Shown here one piece after another: positions 10,131-20,090 of a stretch of 64,000 bases of DNA. Origin of the DNA: Gemmatimonadota bacterium (GTDB taxonomy: Bacteria > Gemmatimonadota > Gemmatimonadetes > Longimicrobiales > Gaopeijiaceae); the NCBI GenBank assembly GCA_029863645.1, contig JAOTVA010000004.1:25444-89443 (forward strand). The letters are read 5' to 3'. The position numbers and the translations under genes are program-made. The notes below the pieces were generated by a model, which saw only the letters and a list, made by a program, of their open reading frames with translations, made no database searches and was not told where the DNA came from. Position 1 is the stretch's first letter. Each line of letters opens with the position of its first letter.

Positions 10131-10526
10131 TTAACGCTTCGAGAACTGGAAGCGCTTACGGGCCTTCGGTCGACCGGGCTTCTTCCGCTCGACCTGGCGC
10201 GCGTCCCGCGTGAGCATGCCTCTCTCGCGCAGCGCCGGCCGGTGCTCCTCGTCGTGCTCCACCAGAGCCCGGGCGAGTCCCATCCGCACCGCGTCGGACT
10301 GGCCAGTGAGGCCGCCCCCGCGAACACGCACGGTCACGTCGAACGAACCTTCCAGCTCCGTCACCTTGAGCGGCTCGAGGAGCCGGATCTGATGCGTCGG
10401 ACGTGGAAAATAGTCGGGCATCGTCCGCCCGTTGACCTTCCACACACCGCTTCCGGGGCTGAGAAGCACCCGTGCGACGGAGCGCTTCCGGCGTCCTACA
10501 GTCTGGATCTGTGACTCAGTTGCCAT
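10131..10526 (-). CDS. rpsI: 30S ribosomal protein S9
   Basis: GRRKRSVARVLL... C-terminal KARKRFQFSKR. Confidence 0.96.
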   Translation of the reverse strand: MATESQIQTVGRRKRSVARVLLSPGSGVWKVNGRTMPDYFPRPTHQIRLLEPLKVTELEGSFDVTVRVRGGGLTGQSDAVRMGLARALVEHDEEHRPALRERGMLTRDARQVERKKPGRPKARKRFQFSKR

Positions 10527-10540
10527 TCGTTGTCATCCCC

Positions 10541-10980
10541 TCAGATGTCCAGTGGCTCGGGCCTCTGGCCCTGATGGGGGTGCTCGGCACCCGCGTAGAC
10601 CTTCAGCTTCTTTTGGAGCGTGCGACCAAGGTTGTTCTTGGGGAGCATGCCCTTCACTGCCAGTTCGATGATGCGCTCGGGGTGCTTCTCCAGCATCCAT
10701 GCGTAGGGCACGTGCTTCTCGTGGCCCATGTACCCCGAGTGACGAAAGTAGGTCTTCTGCTGAGCCTTCTTACCGGTCAGGCGCACTTTTTCGGCATTGA
10801 CCACGACGACGTTGTCTCCAACGTCGAGATGCGGCGTGAACATCGCCTTGTGCTTTCCACGGATGACTCGGGCAATCTCGGTCGCGAGCCGGCCAAGGGG
10901 TTTCCCCGTTGCATCGACGAGCCACCAATGGTGCTCGATGTCTTCGGCTTTAGGTGTATACGTTGTCATGTCCGCCATCG
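10541..10980 (-). CDS. rplM: 50S ribosomal protein L13
   Basis: [37 protein letters not shown] at 10980. Confidence 0.96.
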
Positions 10981-11060
10981 GACGAAAGGCAAGTTCGTAA
11001 TAAAGCCTCGAATGATATCCGAGAGCCCTTCGGGGTGTCAACGAGGGGCGGGAGGCCGGA

Positions 11061-11912
11061 TCAGCGGTAGGTCTCGAGGAAACGCGCCCGCGACGCATGG
11101 CGGAGGCGCACCAGAGCCTTCTCTTTGATCTGACGGACGCGCTCCCGAGTGATCCCGAGGATCGTCCCGATCTCTTCGAGGGTCATGGGATCCTGGTCGT
11201 CCAGCCCGAAGTACAGGCGGAGAATCTTCGCCTCCCGCTCCTTCAGGGAGGCCAGCGCCTCTTCGATCGTGTTCTTGAGCGCCTGCTCGTAGGCCTCGTC
11301 TTCCGGCCCGGGTGAGAACTGGTCGGGCAGATAGTCGAGAAGCCGGCTGTCCTCACCGGGCGTCATCGGCGCGTCGAGGGACAGATGGGAGTGCGAGATG
11401 GCGAGGGTTCGCTCCACCTCCTCCCGAGAAACGTCCAGCTCCTCTGCGATCTCCTGGACCGTCGGCTCGCGCCCCAATTCCTGAAGCAGGTTGGAGCTTC
11501 GTCGGCCAATCCGGTACAACGCCCCCGCCCTGTTCAGCGGCACCCTTACGATTCGGCTCTGCTCTGCCAATGCCTGCAGGATGGCCTGGCGGATCCACCA
11601 TACCGCGTAGCTGATGAACTTGATGCCCTTGGTCTCATCGAACTTATGGGCTGCGCGGATGAGGCCGAGGTTCCCCTCGTTGATGAGGTCGGAGAGCGGA
11701 ACGCCCTGGTTCTGGTACTTCTTGGCCACCGAGACCACGAAGCGGAGATTGGACCTCACGAGCTTGTTGAGCGCCTCTTCCTCGCCCTTGCGAATCAGCT
11801 TCGCGAGCCGTGCCTCTTCCGCCCGGTCGATCAGCGGGTACTGGCTGATTTCCTTCAGATACTGATCCAGGGATCCTTCTCGTGTCGCTCCGCGTCGGGA
11901 TGAGAAGGTCAT
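11061..11912 (-). CDS. RNA polymerase sigma-70 factor (short RpoD/SigA type)
   Basis: Regions 1.2-4.2 present ([37 protein letters not shown]...; [15 protein letters not shown]); no region 1.1. Confidence 0.92.
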   Translation of the reverse strand: MTFSSRRGATREGSLDQYLKEISQYPLIDRAEEARLAKLIRKGEEEALNKLVRSNLRFVVSVAKKYQNQGVPLSDLINEGNLGLIRAAHKFDETKGIKFISYAVWWIRQAILQALAEQSRIVRVPLNRAGALYRIGRRSSNLLQELGREPTVQEIAEELDVSREEVERTLAISHSHLSLDAPMTPGEDSRLLDYLPDQFSPGPEDEAYEQALKNTIEEALASLKEREAKILRLYFGLDDQDPMTLEEIGTILGITRERVRQIKEKALVRLRHASRARFLETYR

Positions 11913-12087
11913 AAGGTGCCGCAGGTCAGCCTGTGGTAAGATCAGCGTGGAAGTGCGAAGCCGAGAAGCCTGCGAGGCTGCCTCGCGTTATTCCTCGGAG
12001 CACGGGCTTAGAATCTCAACGGAAGGACGATCGCGCAACAGGCAGGCGACGGGAGGCAACGACGCCTGTCAGCCCCGCCGGAAGCGC

Positions 12088-12840
12088 TCAACGGACCACG
12101 GTCCCCAGGCGCGCCCACCGCACCCTCCTGTACCACGGCTCGCGCGCCGCGCCGAACGGTGCTTGCGAGTAGTATACCAGCAACGGCTGCCCTCGGACTT
12201 GGTCCCGCGAAACGAAGCCCCAGTAGCGGGAGTCTTCGCTGTTGTCCCGGTTGTCACCCAACATGAAGTAGTGCCCGTCGGGGACGACCAGCGGTCCCCA
12301 GTTGTCGCGGGTGGGGTGGTATTCCGGTGCCGGTGCCGCAATGAGGTGGTTGGATTGCCACTCCATATCGGGATGGACGGTGTCGCCCCGGTCGTCGACA
12401 TGGCGCGCATACGGTTCGGGAACCGGACGGCCATTCAGAAAGAGGTCCTTCCCCCGCATCTCCAACGTATCGTTAGGCAGTCCAACCAACCGCTTCACGT
12501 AGTTCCGCTCCGGCTCGTGGGGCGGGTGGAAGACCACGACGTCGCCACGCTCCGGTTGCCTCAGGGCGCCAATCTGCAGATCGGTGCCTGGGATCGTCCC
12601 ACCGTACACGGCCTTGTTGACCAGAAGGAAGTCGCCCACCAGCAAGGTGTTTTCCATGGACGACGTCGGGATCTTGAAGGCCTCCACGACGAAGGTCCGC
12701 ACGACGAGAAAGATGGCCGCGGCGACAAGAAGCGACTTCACCCAATCGCCCAAGAGGCCGCGCCGCGGTGCGCTCCGCGCCAACGAAGCTTCCGGCTGGC
12801 TCTCGGCCAGGTCGTCGCGTGTCCTCTCCGCTTCCTTCAC
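12088..12840 (-). CDS. lepB: Signal peptidase I
   Basis: SMENTLLVGDFLLVNK and YVKRLVGLPNDTLE, LGDNRDNSEDSR motifs; GTG start at 12840 preferred over the longer track ORF. Confidence 0.9.
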   Translation of the reverse strand: MKEAERTRDDLAESQPEASLARSAPRRGLLGDWVKSLLVAAAIFLVVRTFVVEAFKIPTSSMENTLLVGDFLLVNKAVYGGTIPGTDLQIGALRQPERGDVVVFHPPHEPERNYVKRLVGLPNDTLEMRGKDLFLNGRPVPEPYARHVDDRGDTVHPDMEWQSNHLIAAPAPEYHPTRDNWGPLVVPDGHYFMLGDNRDNSEDSRYWGFVSRDQVRGQPLLVYYSQAPFGAAREPWYRRVRWARLGTVVR

Positions 12841-12985
12841 TCGTCGTCTCCAAGCGGTGGCTGTAGACGTCTTGTTCCGGTACACGAGCTTCGCGCGGCC
12901 CGTTCCCGTCTTGAAGCTTCCGGCGGGACAGCGGCCGGAATACCTTCGACTATCATCGTACGCCCAACGATACGAGGCCAACAGC

Positions 12986-13747
12986 ATGGCGGGTCAAGGC
13001 GGCTCCAAACTCAGTCCTCTCCCGGTGCTGGCCGGGCTGCTCGTGGTGATGGGGGGAGTGGGTCTCCTCAGGGACCGTGAGTCTTCAGAAGCGATGCCGG
13101 GGTGCGCCCCGGAGGCTGATGCGGCGTGCGACACGAACCCGGCGCCTTCCGGCGAGCCCGGCCAACGATCGGCACCGGTCCTCGACGCAGCCGAGGCGTG
13201 CCAGGACGTCGGCTACCTGTGCGCCGAACTCGCGACGACCGACCGCATCCGCCTCCGCCGGTGGCGGGACTTTTCCGGCACTGTAGTGGTCCATGTCCCA
13301 CGGCCGGATTTCGAGGACAGGGGCGAGGCAGCACGGTTACAGGAAGCTGCTGCGAGGGGGCTCCGGGCATGGAACGGCCAGCCGTTCGCGGTCCTGACCG
13401 ACCTGCGCGGGGAGCGGGAGGCGCATTTCCAGGTGCGGTGGTCGCCGCGACTCACGGGCACCCAGATCGGGCTGGCTCGCACGCAGTGGTCAAGCGTCGC
13501 TGGCCTCTCCGTGGTCGCCATCGAGCTCTCCACGCGTAATCCGCTCAATCCTGAGCGCCTGAACGATGCGCGCCAGGTGCAGCTCACTGCCGCTCACGAG
13601 ATGGGACACGCGTTGGGCCTGCCTCACAGCGATTCTGAACGGGACGTCATGTATCCGACGAACACCGCCAGCTCGATGAGCGCCCAGGACTACCGGACCA
13701 TGGAGGCCTTGTACGAGCTGGAGGACGGCACCGAGCTCGTCCCCTAG
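12986..13747 (+). CDS. Predicted secreted/anchored matrixin-type zinc metalloprotease
   Basis: N-terminal hydrophobic segment; metzincin motif HEMGHALGLPHS followed by DVMYP Met-turn. Confidence 0.75.
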   Translation: MAGQGGSKLSPLPVLAGLLVVMGGVGLLRDRESSEAMPGCAPEADAACDTNPAPSGEPGQRSAPVLDAAEACQDVGYLCAELATTDRIRLRRWRDFSGTVVVHVPRPDFEDRGEAARLQEAAARGLRAWNGQPFAVLTDLRGEREAHFQVRWSPRLTGTQIGLARTQWSSVAGLSVVAIELSTRNPLNPERLNDARQVQLTAAHEMGHALGLPHSDSERDVMYPTNTASSMSAQDYRTMEALYELEDGTELVP

Positions 13748-15720
13748 ACACCTCCGCCAAGTGCCATGGATACGCCCAAGTAGACCTGGCGACCCGGCGC
13801 CGCGAATCCCCACGCTTCCTGGTACCGCTCGTCGAGCAGGTTGTCCGCCCGCAGCATCAGTGACACATCAGGGCTCCGACCACTCCGCGAGAGCACCTTC
13901 CACTCGCCCCCGAGAGTCCACCGAAGATGGCCCGGCAGCTCCTGGCGGGTGGCTGCGAACGTCGCGGGATCGAAGCTCCGGTCCGCACGGGTCCCGACGT
14001 ACGACAAGGCCGTGTGGATACGACCGCGTCCTGCGACTCCACGTGCGCCCCGGATGGAAAACGTATGGGTCGGACGGCGCAACAGCCGTTCTCCGTCGAC
14101 CAACTCAGCGCTCGCGCCGCTGTCGAAGCCGGCGTTCGTAACCTCCGTGTGCAGCCAGGTGAACGCGGCCCCTGTCTCCAGCCCCGCCCACCGCAGCGAC
14201 GCGTCGAACTCGACACCGCGGGACGCGGCGCCAGCGACGTTGTAGTAGTTCGGGTCCCCAGCGCTGGGAGGCGCTGACGTGTACTGGATGAGGTCCTCGA
14301 GCTTCTGGTCGAAGTAGGTGACCTGGAGCGTCGCAAGCTCGCTCAGCGCGTGCTCTACGCCGACCTCCCACGAGCGGGACCGCTCGGGGTCGAGGTCCGG
14401 ATTTCCGATCACGAATCCCGTCGCGAAATTCTCGAAGAAGCTCGGTTCCTTGATGGCAGTCCCGATAGACGCGCGCACGAGCGTGCCAGGACGATCTGGC
14501 AGGTGCGCGGACACCCCGCCCTGCCAGGTGATACCCCCTCCGAAGCGCTCGTTGTCCTCGATTCGCGCCCCGGCGTTGAGCGCGAGTACTCCTCGCTCGG
14601 TCGTGGCGTGCACGAGCGCGGCCCTGTTCGACCGCTCGCTTTCGCTACGCCCGTGGGACGTCCCGAACGAACTGGACGACTCACTGAAGGACCGCTGACG
14701 TTCCGCTTCGAGCTCGCCGCCGACAGTGAGCACCGCGGCCCCGAGCGTGACATTGGCCCGTACCTCCCCTCCCGTCCGCCTGAAGTGGTCGAGACTGTTG
14801 AAGCCGTCCGTGTCCGACGGGTCGTCCGGAGCGTCATCAGTACCACCGTCGAGCTCGCTCGCGCTCAAGATGACCTGAACCTCCACCCGCCCGGATACGT
14901 GGCGCGACAGCCGAAGGCTCGCGAGCGTCTCGTCTCCGAAGTCGAATGCGTTGCGATCGACCACTTGGCCCGACCCGTCCGTCGGCCGGTGGAATCGCCG
15001 ATCGGTCAGTCCTACCGTGAGGTCCAAGCGGGTAAGGTCGTCCGGGACGAATCCGGCCCTGCCTGTGAATGCCGAGCGCTGAAAGCGATTGTTGAACTCG
15101 AGGATCCCCTCGTTCGACTCGCGGCTGAGCGAGGCGGAATACCCGAAGCGATCCGATCCACCAGTGACGTCTGCTGACCATCGGGTGCCGTCGACCGCGA
15201 CGTCGCGCGGCTCGGCGAAGGACGCGGCCTCGACCGTCGCGCTGACGCGTGGCAAGCCTCTCCCGGTCCTCGTAACGACGTGGACCACACCGGCCATGGC
15301 GTCCGAACCGTAGAGTGCGCTGGCTGGGCCGCGCACCACCTCAACTCGCTCGATGTTGTCCGTCGTGAGGGACGCGAAATCGAAGCCGCCACCCGCCCGG
15401 TTTACCTGGACGCCATCCACCAGCACGAGTGTATGGTCGCTCTCCCCACCGCGCAGGAAGAGCGAGGTGGTCGCTCCGAACGATCCGTTCCGGACGATGT
15501 CGAGGCCCGCCACGTCCCGAAGCGCATCGGCCAGCGACGTAATGCCGTTGGCGCGCAGTTCCTGGCCTTCGAGGATCGTGACGTGGCTGGTGACGCTGCG
15601 GAGGGCCCTCGGCGTGGGGCTGACGGTGACGACGAAGCCATCCAGAGAGAACACGTCTTCCTGGGCACCCGCGGCCCACGGGAAGGCGAGCAACGCTGCG
15701 GCGATCGGGAGAATGCGCAT
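13744..15720 (-). CDS. TonB-dependent outer-membrane receptor, BtuB-like
   Basis: Plug domain (LADALRDVAGLDIVRNGSFGATTSLFLRGGESDHTLVLVDGVQVNR) and beta-barrel; preceded by cobalamin riboswitch. Confidence 0.9.
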   Translation of the reverse strand: MRILPIAAALLAFPWAAGAQEDVFSLDGFVVTVSPTPRALRSVTSHVTILEGQELRANGITSLADALRDVAGLDIVRNGSFGATTSLFLRGGESDHTLVLVDGVQVNRAGGGFDFASLTTDNIERVEVVRGPASALYGSDAMAGVVHVVTRTGRGLPRVSATVEAASFAEPRDVAVDGTRWSADVTGGSDRFGYSASLSRESNEGILEFNNRFQRSAFTGRAGFVPDDLTRLDLTVGLTDRRFHRPTDGSGQVVDRNAFDFGDETLASLRLSRHVSGRVEVQVILSASELDGGTDDAPDDPSDTDGFNSLDHFRRTGGEVRANVTLGAAVLTVGGELEAERQRSFSESSSSFGTSHGRSESERSNRAALVHATTERGVLALNAGARIEDNERFGGGITWQGGVSAHLPDRPGTLVRASIGTAIKEPSFFENFATGFVIGNPDLDPERSRSWEVGVEHALSELATLQVTYFDQKLEDLIQYTSAPPSAGDPNYYNVAGAASRGVEFDASLRWAGLETGAAFTWLHTEVTNAGFDSGASAELVDGERLLRRPTHTFSIRGARGVAGRGRIHTALSYVGTRADRSFDPATFAATRQELPGHLRWTLGGEWKVLSRSGRSPDVSLMLRADNLLDERYQEAWGFAAPGRQVYLGVSMALGGGV

Positions 15721-15817
15721 TGATCCGGTCCTTCCTGCGCTGGGAAACCGGAGTGCGTCGAGGATGTCGCCCGACCCAAGCCGCCTCCCCGCGGAGGTAT
15801 TGGCGTTGGTAGCGGGG

Positions 15818-16005
15818 TGGGTCAGGTCTCCTGGCTCAGGGCCGGCTGCTCGCCTTCCCAGGGTTTAGCCCCAGTGGCTCGTGACGCGAGTCACGCTGAA
15901 CAGTCGTTTCCGAGCTGACGCTCGGGCCCATCACAGTGGCGGGGCCGCGCCGGAGTCTCACCGGCTTCCGAATTGACCCACCCGCCGTTCAAAATTGTGG
16001 GTCGA
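15818..16005 (-). promoter_or_regulatory. Cobalamin riboswitch
   Basis: Reverse strand contains AAGCCGGTGAGACTCCGGCGCGGCCCCGCCACTGTGA, GAGCCACTGGGGCTAAACCCTGGGAAGGC and B12 box GAGCCAGGAGACCTGACC, directly upstream of the TonB receptor. Confidence 0.93.
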
Positions 16006-16087
16006 AGATAGGTAGCGCAGACGGTGCCGCAAGGGCGCCGCCAGCAGCCCGGCGCCTTATGCGCAACGCTACATCAACCTCCGTCGA

Positions 16088-17449
16088 TCAGTCCTCTCGG
16101 GCCAATCCGTACTTTTCGATCTTCTTGTAGAGATTGGACCGGGGCATGTCGATTCGCCGCGCAGTCTCCGCCACGTTCCAGTCGTTCTCCCGCAGCCGTT
16201 GGACGATGTACGCGCGCTCGGCTCGGTCCTTGAAGTCGGAGAATGTCTCCGCCGCAAGCAGCTCTCCGCCGATACCCGTCTCGGACGCCTTTCCCGAAGC
16301 CAGCATGTCGACGTCCTCTGCACGAACCAAGTCGCCGGCCGACAGAATCATGAGGCGTTCGACGGTGTTCCGCAGCTCCCTCACGTTGCCCGGCCAGGGG
16401 AGATCCAGCATCCGCGCCACCGCACCCTCGGCGAACCGGCGGGGGGCCACGCCCTCGTGTGTCGCCATGATGTCTGCGAAGTGCTGGATGAGCATGGGAA
16501 TATCGTCCCGCCGCTCGCGAAGCGACGGCACGTGAATCGGCACGACGTTCAATCGATAGAACAGGTCCTCGCGGAAGCCGCCCTCCTCGATCTCGCGGGC
16601 GAGGTCCTTGTTCGTGGCGGCCACCACCCGGACGTCCACCTCGATCGCCTTGGAGCCGCCCACCCTCGTCACAACGCCCGTCTCGAGCGCCCTCAGCACC
16701 TTGGCCTGTGCGTCGAGTGACATATCCCCGACTTCGTCGAGGAAGAGCGTACCTCCATCTGCCAGCTCGAACTTCCCGGCCCGGTCGGCGACCGCGCCGG
16801 TGAACGACCCCTTCATGTGCCCGAAGAGCGCCGACTCGATGAGCTCAGAAGGAATCGCGGCACAATTCACGTCCACGAACGCCGCGTCGGCCCTGACCGA
16901 GAGACGATGAATCGCGCGTGCCACCAGCTCTTTGCCTGTGCCGTTTTCACCCGTGATGAGCACCCGCGCTTCGGTGGGCGAGACCTTCTCGAGCCGTTCG
17001 AGCACCTGCCGGATCTGGTAGGAATTCCCCACGATCTCGTACCGGCTCTCGACCTTGCTCCGTAGGTCAGCCATGCTCTCGGTGAGGCCCTTGAGCTCCA
17101 GGGCCCGCCGGAGCGTGACGAGGAGCCGATCAGTATCGAGTGGCTTCTCCAGGAAGTCGTAGGCGCCCTTTCGAGTGGCCTCGACTGCCGTGTCGATCGT
17201 CCCGTGTCCCGAGATCATGATAACCAGCGCCGTCGGGTCGTCTTCCCTGATCTTGGCCAGGACATCGAGGCCGTCGAGTCCGGGCATCTTCACATCCAAG
17301 AAGATGACGTCTGGCCGAAGCTCTGCGGCCAGGTCGATCCCCTCTCTGCCATCCTCGCCCGATGCTACCTCATGACCTTCGTACTCGAACACCTGGACGA
17401 GGGCGTCCCTGATGCCCTTCTCATCGTCGACGACGAGCAAGCGGGCCAT
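16088..17449 (-). CDS. Sigma-54-dependent response regulator (NtrC family)
   Basis: Receiver domain, AAA+ with GENGTGKELVARAIH, GSFTGAVADRAGKFELADGGTLFLDEVGD, C-terminal Fis-type HTH. Confidence 0.93.
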   Translation of the reverse strand: MARLLVVDDEKGIRDALVQVFEYEGHEVASGEDGREGIDLAAELRPDVIFLDVKMPGLDGLDVLAKIREDDPTALVIMISGHGTIDTAVEATRKGAYDFLEKPLDTDRLLVTLRRALELKGLTESMADLRSKVESRYEIVGNSYQIRQVLERLEKVSPTEARVLITGENGTGKELVARAIHRLSVRADAAFVDVNCAAIPSELIESALFGHMKGSFTGAVADRAGKFELADGGTLFLDEVGDMSLDAQAKVLRALETGVVTRVGGSKAIEVDVRVVAATNKDLAREIEEGGFREDLFYRLNVVPIHVPSLRERRDDIPMLIQHFADIMATHEGVAPRRFAEGAVARMLDLPWPGNVRELRNTVERLMILSAGDLVRAEDVDMLASGKASETGIGGELLAAETFSDFKDRAERAYIVQRLRENDWNVAETARRIDMPRSNLYKKIEKYGLARED

Positions 17450-18012
17450 CAGGCGGACGCGAGCCTGGTGCTCGCAAGTACCGAGTAGGCGGCCCCGTTC
17501 TTGGACAGCTGACTCCGCATCAGGTCCAGCGTGTGGACCTTCACGTCACCGGCGAACGCCATCTCGGCCATGCGATCATCGAGCCCCCTGAAGGCCCCGG
17601 CACCACCACGGTCGTCGGCACGGCCGAGGGTGACGTGGGGGTGAAACGACCGTCGTTCGGTTTCGAACCCGAGGTCCCCCAGGGTCCACTCCAAGTCCTG
17701 CTTCAGGCAGCGAAGCTCGGGGTTGGCTCCGAGGCCCAGCCAGATGACCCTCGGACGGCGGATCGTCGGAAACGCACCGAAACCACCAAAGTCGGTGGTA
17801 AAGCTCTTCGTTGAGGCTGCGACTCGGCCGATCGCCTCCTCAAGGGCCGGGATCCGCTCCCGACGCACCTCCCCCAGAAACTTCATGGTCACGTGGAAGT
17901 GCTCGGCATCGATCCATCGGACGGGCATATCCCCGTCGCGAAGGGGCCGCGCAGCGCGGTAGATACGCTGGCGCTCCTTCTTGGGGAGGTTCAAGGCGAT
18001 AAAGAGCCGCAT
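17449..18012 (-). CDS. thpR: RNA 2',3'-cyclic phosphodiesterase (ThpR/LigT)
   Basis: MRLFIALNLP; HFHVTMKFLGEV and HPHVTLGRA HxT motifs. Confidence 0.9.
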   Translation of the reverse strand: MRLFIALNLPKKERQRIYRAARPLRDGDMPVRWIDAEHFHVTMKFLGEVRRERIPALEEAIGRVAASTKSFTTDFGGFGAFPTIRRPRVIWLGLGANPELRCLKQDLEWTLGDLGFETERRSFHPHVTLGRADDRGGAGAFRGLDDRMAEMAFAGDVKVHTLDLMRSQLSKNGAAYSVLASTRLASA

Positions 18013-18062
18013 GGGGTATGGTAACGGTTGTTTCGGCGGGGTCCCTTCAATACCGATTCGGC

Positions 18063-19100
18063 TTACCCGCCCGCAATGGGCGCGGAGCTTTGCTGAGACC
18101 CGGCGTCGTCGCGCGGAACGGCTTCAGGGGGCTCGGTAGCGCTCGCCCGGACCTCCCGATCAAGGTTGATACGCTGGGTCGGGTACGCCAGAACCACATC
18201 CGGCAGCGCGCTGAACTGGTCCAGAATGCGTTCCCAAAGGTCGGCCGCCGTACCCCTCCGCTCTCTGGGGCGACAGAGGTACCGCAACGTGAGCAGGACA
18301 CCGTGGTCCGCCACGGACACGTACACGACTGGAGTGAGCTTCCGGTAGTGAATCAGAAATCGCTCCTCGTCGCGCTTCCTTGGTTCGTCCGCTTCCTTGG
18401 TGAGATCGATGGCAAACTCCTCCGAGACCTCGTCCAGAACGCGCTTGGCCTTTCTCCAGTCGCTTTCGAACGTGACGACCACCTTCAGCTCGTTCCACAG
18501 ATACGGGAAGCCCGCGACATAGTTGGCCAGCGGTTGGGTGAACAGCGTCGCGTTCGGAATGTGGATGAGGCGGCCCGTGCTCTGGTCCGCATCGACCCAA
18601 TTGCCGATCTCCATGATCGTGAACTGAAAGATCCGTCGATCCACGACGTCTCCGGCAAAGCCCCCGATCTCGATGCGGTCCCCGAGATCGAACGGGCGAC
18701 GCCACAGAATGAAGAACCAGCCGGCCAGGTCGGCCACGAGGTCCTTGAGCGCGATCGCGAGCCCAGCCGACAGGAGGCCCAGGAACGTGCCGAGCGATTG
18801 AATGGCGGTGAACCAGACCTGGACCAGGATCAGGACCCCGACCACGAAGGCCGCGTAGCCGGTCGACTTGGCCCATCGATACCGCAGCGCCTGCGATTCC
18901 AGACGGCGGCTCACGACAACCATGATGCCGCGCCTTGCGAACAAGAGCGCCAGCACGACGATCAGCGACACGACCAGGTTGGCCTGGAGCTCTGGAGTGA
19001 GACCCGGGAGCCCTAGCCCCCCGCCCGGGACCTGGAGCGCGAGAAGGGGCGCCACCACCCGGAGCCGGAGTCCCGGCAGGATCCGCACACCCTCGATCAC
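18063..19100 (-). CDS. MscS-family mechanosensitive channel
   Basis: TM region followed by FGLLSAGLAIALKDLVADLAGWFFILWRRPFDLGDRIEIGGFAGDV. Confidence 0.88.
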   Translation of the reverse strand: MIEGVRILPGLRLRVVAPLLALQVPGGGLGLPGLTPELQANLVVSLIVVLALLFARRGIMVVVSRRLESQALRYRWAKSTGYAAFVVGVLILVQVWFTAIQSLGTFLGLLSAGLAIALKDLVADLAGWFFILWRRPFDLGDRIEIGGFAGDVVDRRIFQFTIMEIGNWVDADQSTGRLIHIPNATLFTQPLANYVAGFPYLWNELKVVVTFESDWRKAKRVLDEVSEEFAIDLTKEADEPRKRDEERFLIHYRKLTPVVYVSVADHGVLLTLRYLCRPRERRGTAADLWERILDQFSALPDVVLAYPTQRINLDREVRASATEPPEAVPRDDAGSQQSSAPIAGG

Positions 19101-20068
19101 TTGCTGGCCTGTCCCACGGTCACTCCCCGTACTCCGAGGTTTCGCCTCTCGGACACGATCGCGACGACCGACCCCAAGATGACGATCACGGCCACGACCG
19201 AAGGTAAGCTTATCGGCTCGTCAGCCAGTGCCCAACCCAGGAAGAGCGCGATGACCGGGTTCACATAAGCGTAAGTCCCCACCCGAGCCGGCGTCGTGAC
19301 CCGGAGCAACCACACGTAGGCCGAGTAGGCGATGATCGCGCCGAACACGATCAGGTACAGCAGCGAGGCGAGTGACCGCCCCGACATCTGGCCCAAGTTC
19401 ACATCCGGCAGCTCGAGCGTCGCGACGGACAGGATCCCTAGGACCGTCCCGCCCATGAGCATCTGCATCGACACCCAGAGCAATGCATCCCGGGGAGCAT
19501 CGAGTTGACGCAGGTACAGAGAACCCGCAGCCCACCCGGCGGAACCACCTAGGAGGAGAACGACACCGAAAATGCCACGGAGTCCATCGCCCCCGACGCC
19601 CGGAGTGCCCGCCAACAACGCCACACCCGCAAAGCCGACCAAGAGCCCCCCCTGCGCCCGGACACTAGGTCGAGTCTTCGAAAAAAACGCGGCGTCGAAC
19701 ACGACCATCCAGAGCGGCACACAGGCCACCAGAACTGCCGTGACCCCCGAGGGAACCCACTGCTCGGCGATCACCACCGCGCCGTTGCCTGCCCCAAGCA
19801 TCAGCGCCCCCGCGATGGCCGCGCCCCGCCACTGGGGCCAGGTCGGCCGGAGTCCGCCGCGGAGTAGCGACCACGCGTGCAGAAGCGCGCCCGCCACGAG
19901 AAACCGCACAGAGGCCATGAACAGGGGCGGTATCGACTCGATGGCGAAACGAATGGCCAAGTACGTCGAGCCCCAAATGACATAGACCGCGGCGAAGGCG
20001 GCGATGACGAGCACGGTGCTCGCCTCTGGCGCGCCCACGCTACTGGCTGAGGTCTCTGAGCCCGACAT
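19097..20068 (-). CDS. EamA/DMT family transporter
   Basis: Two EamA repeats; VIWGSTYLAIRFAIESIPPLFMASVRFLVAG; ATG at 20068. Confidence 0.85.
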   Translation of the reverse strand: MSGSETSASSVGAPEASTVLVIAAFAAVYVIWGSTYLAIRFAIESIPPLFMASVRFLVAGALLHAWSLLRGGLRPTWPQWRGAAIAGALMLGAGNGAVVIAEQWVPSGVTAVLVACVPLWMVVFDAAFFSKTRPSVRAQGGLLVGFAGVALLAGTPGVGGDGLRGIFGVVLLLGGSAGWAAGSLYLRQLDAPRDALLWVSMQMLMGGTVLGILSVATLELPDVNLGQMSGRSLASLLYLIVFGAIIAYSAYVWLLRVTTPARVGTYAYVNPVIALFLGWALADEPISLPSVVAVIVILGSVVAIVSERRNLGVRGVTVGQASK

Positions 20069-20090
20069 GGCGGGAAACCTCACCACGCGT

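Noticed and set aside
11972-11986. GCGAGGC-T-GCCTCGC palindrome between the sigma factor and lepB
   Set aside because: Short and common in high-GC sequence; no supporting context.
18018-19016. 332-aa plus-strand ORF opposite the MscS gene
   Set aside because: Antisense shadow ORF without domain similarity.
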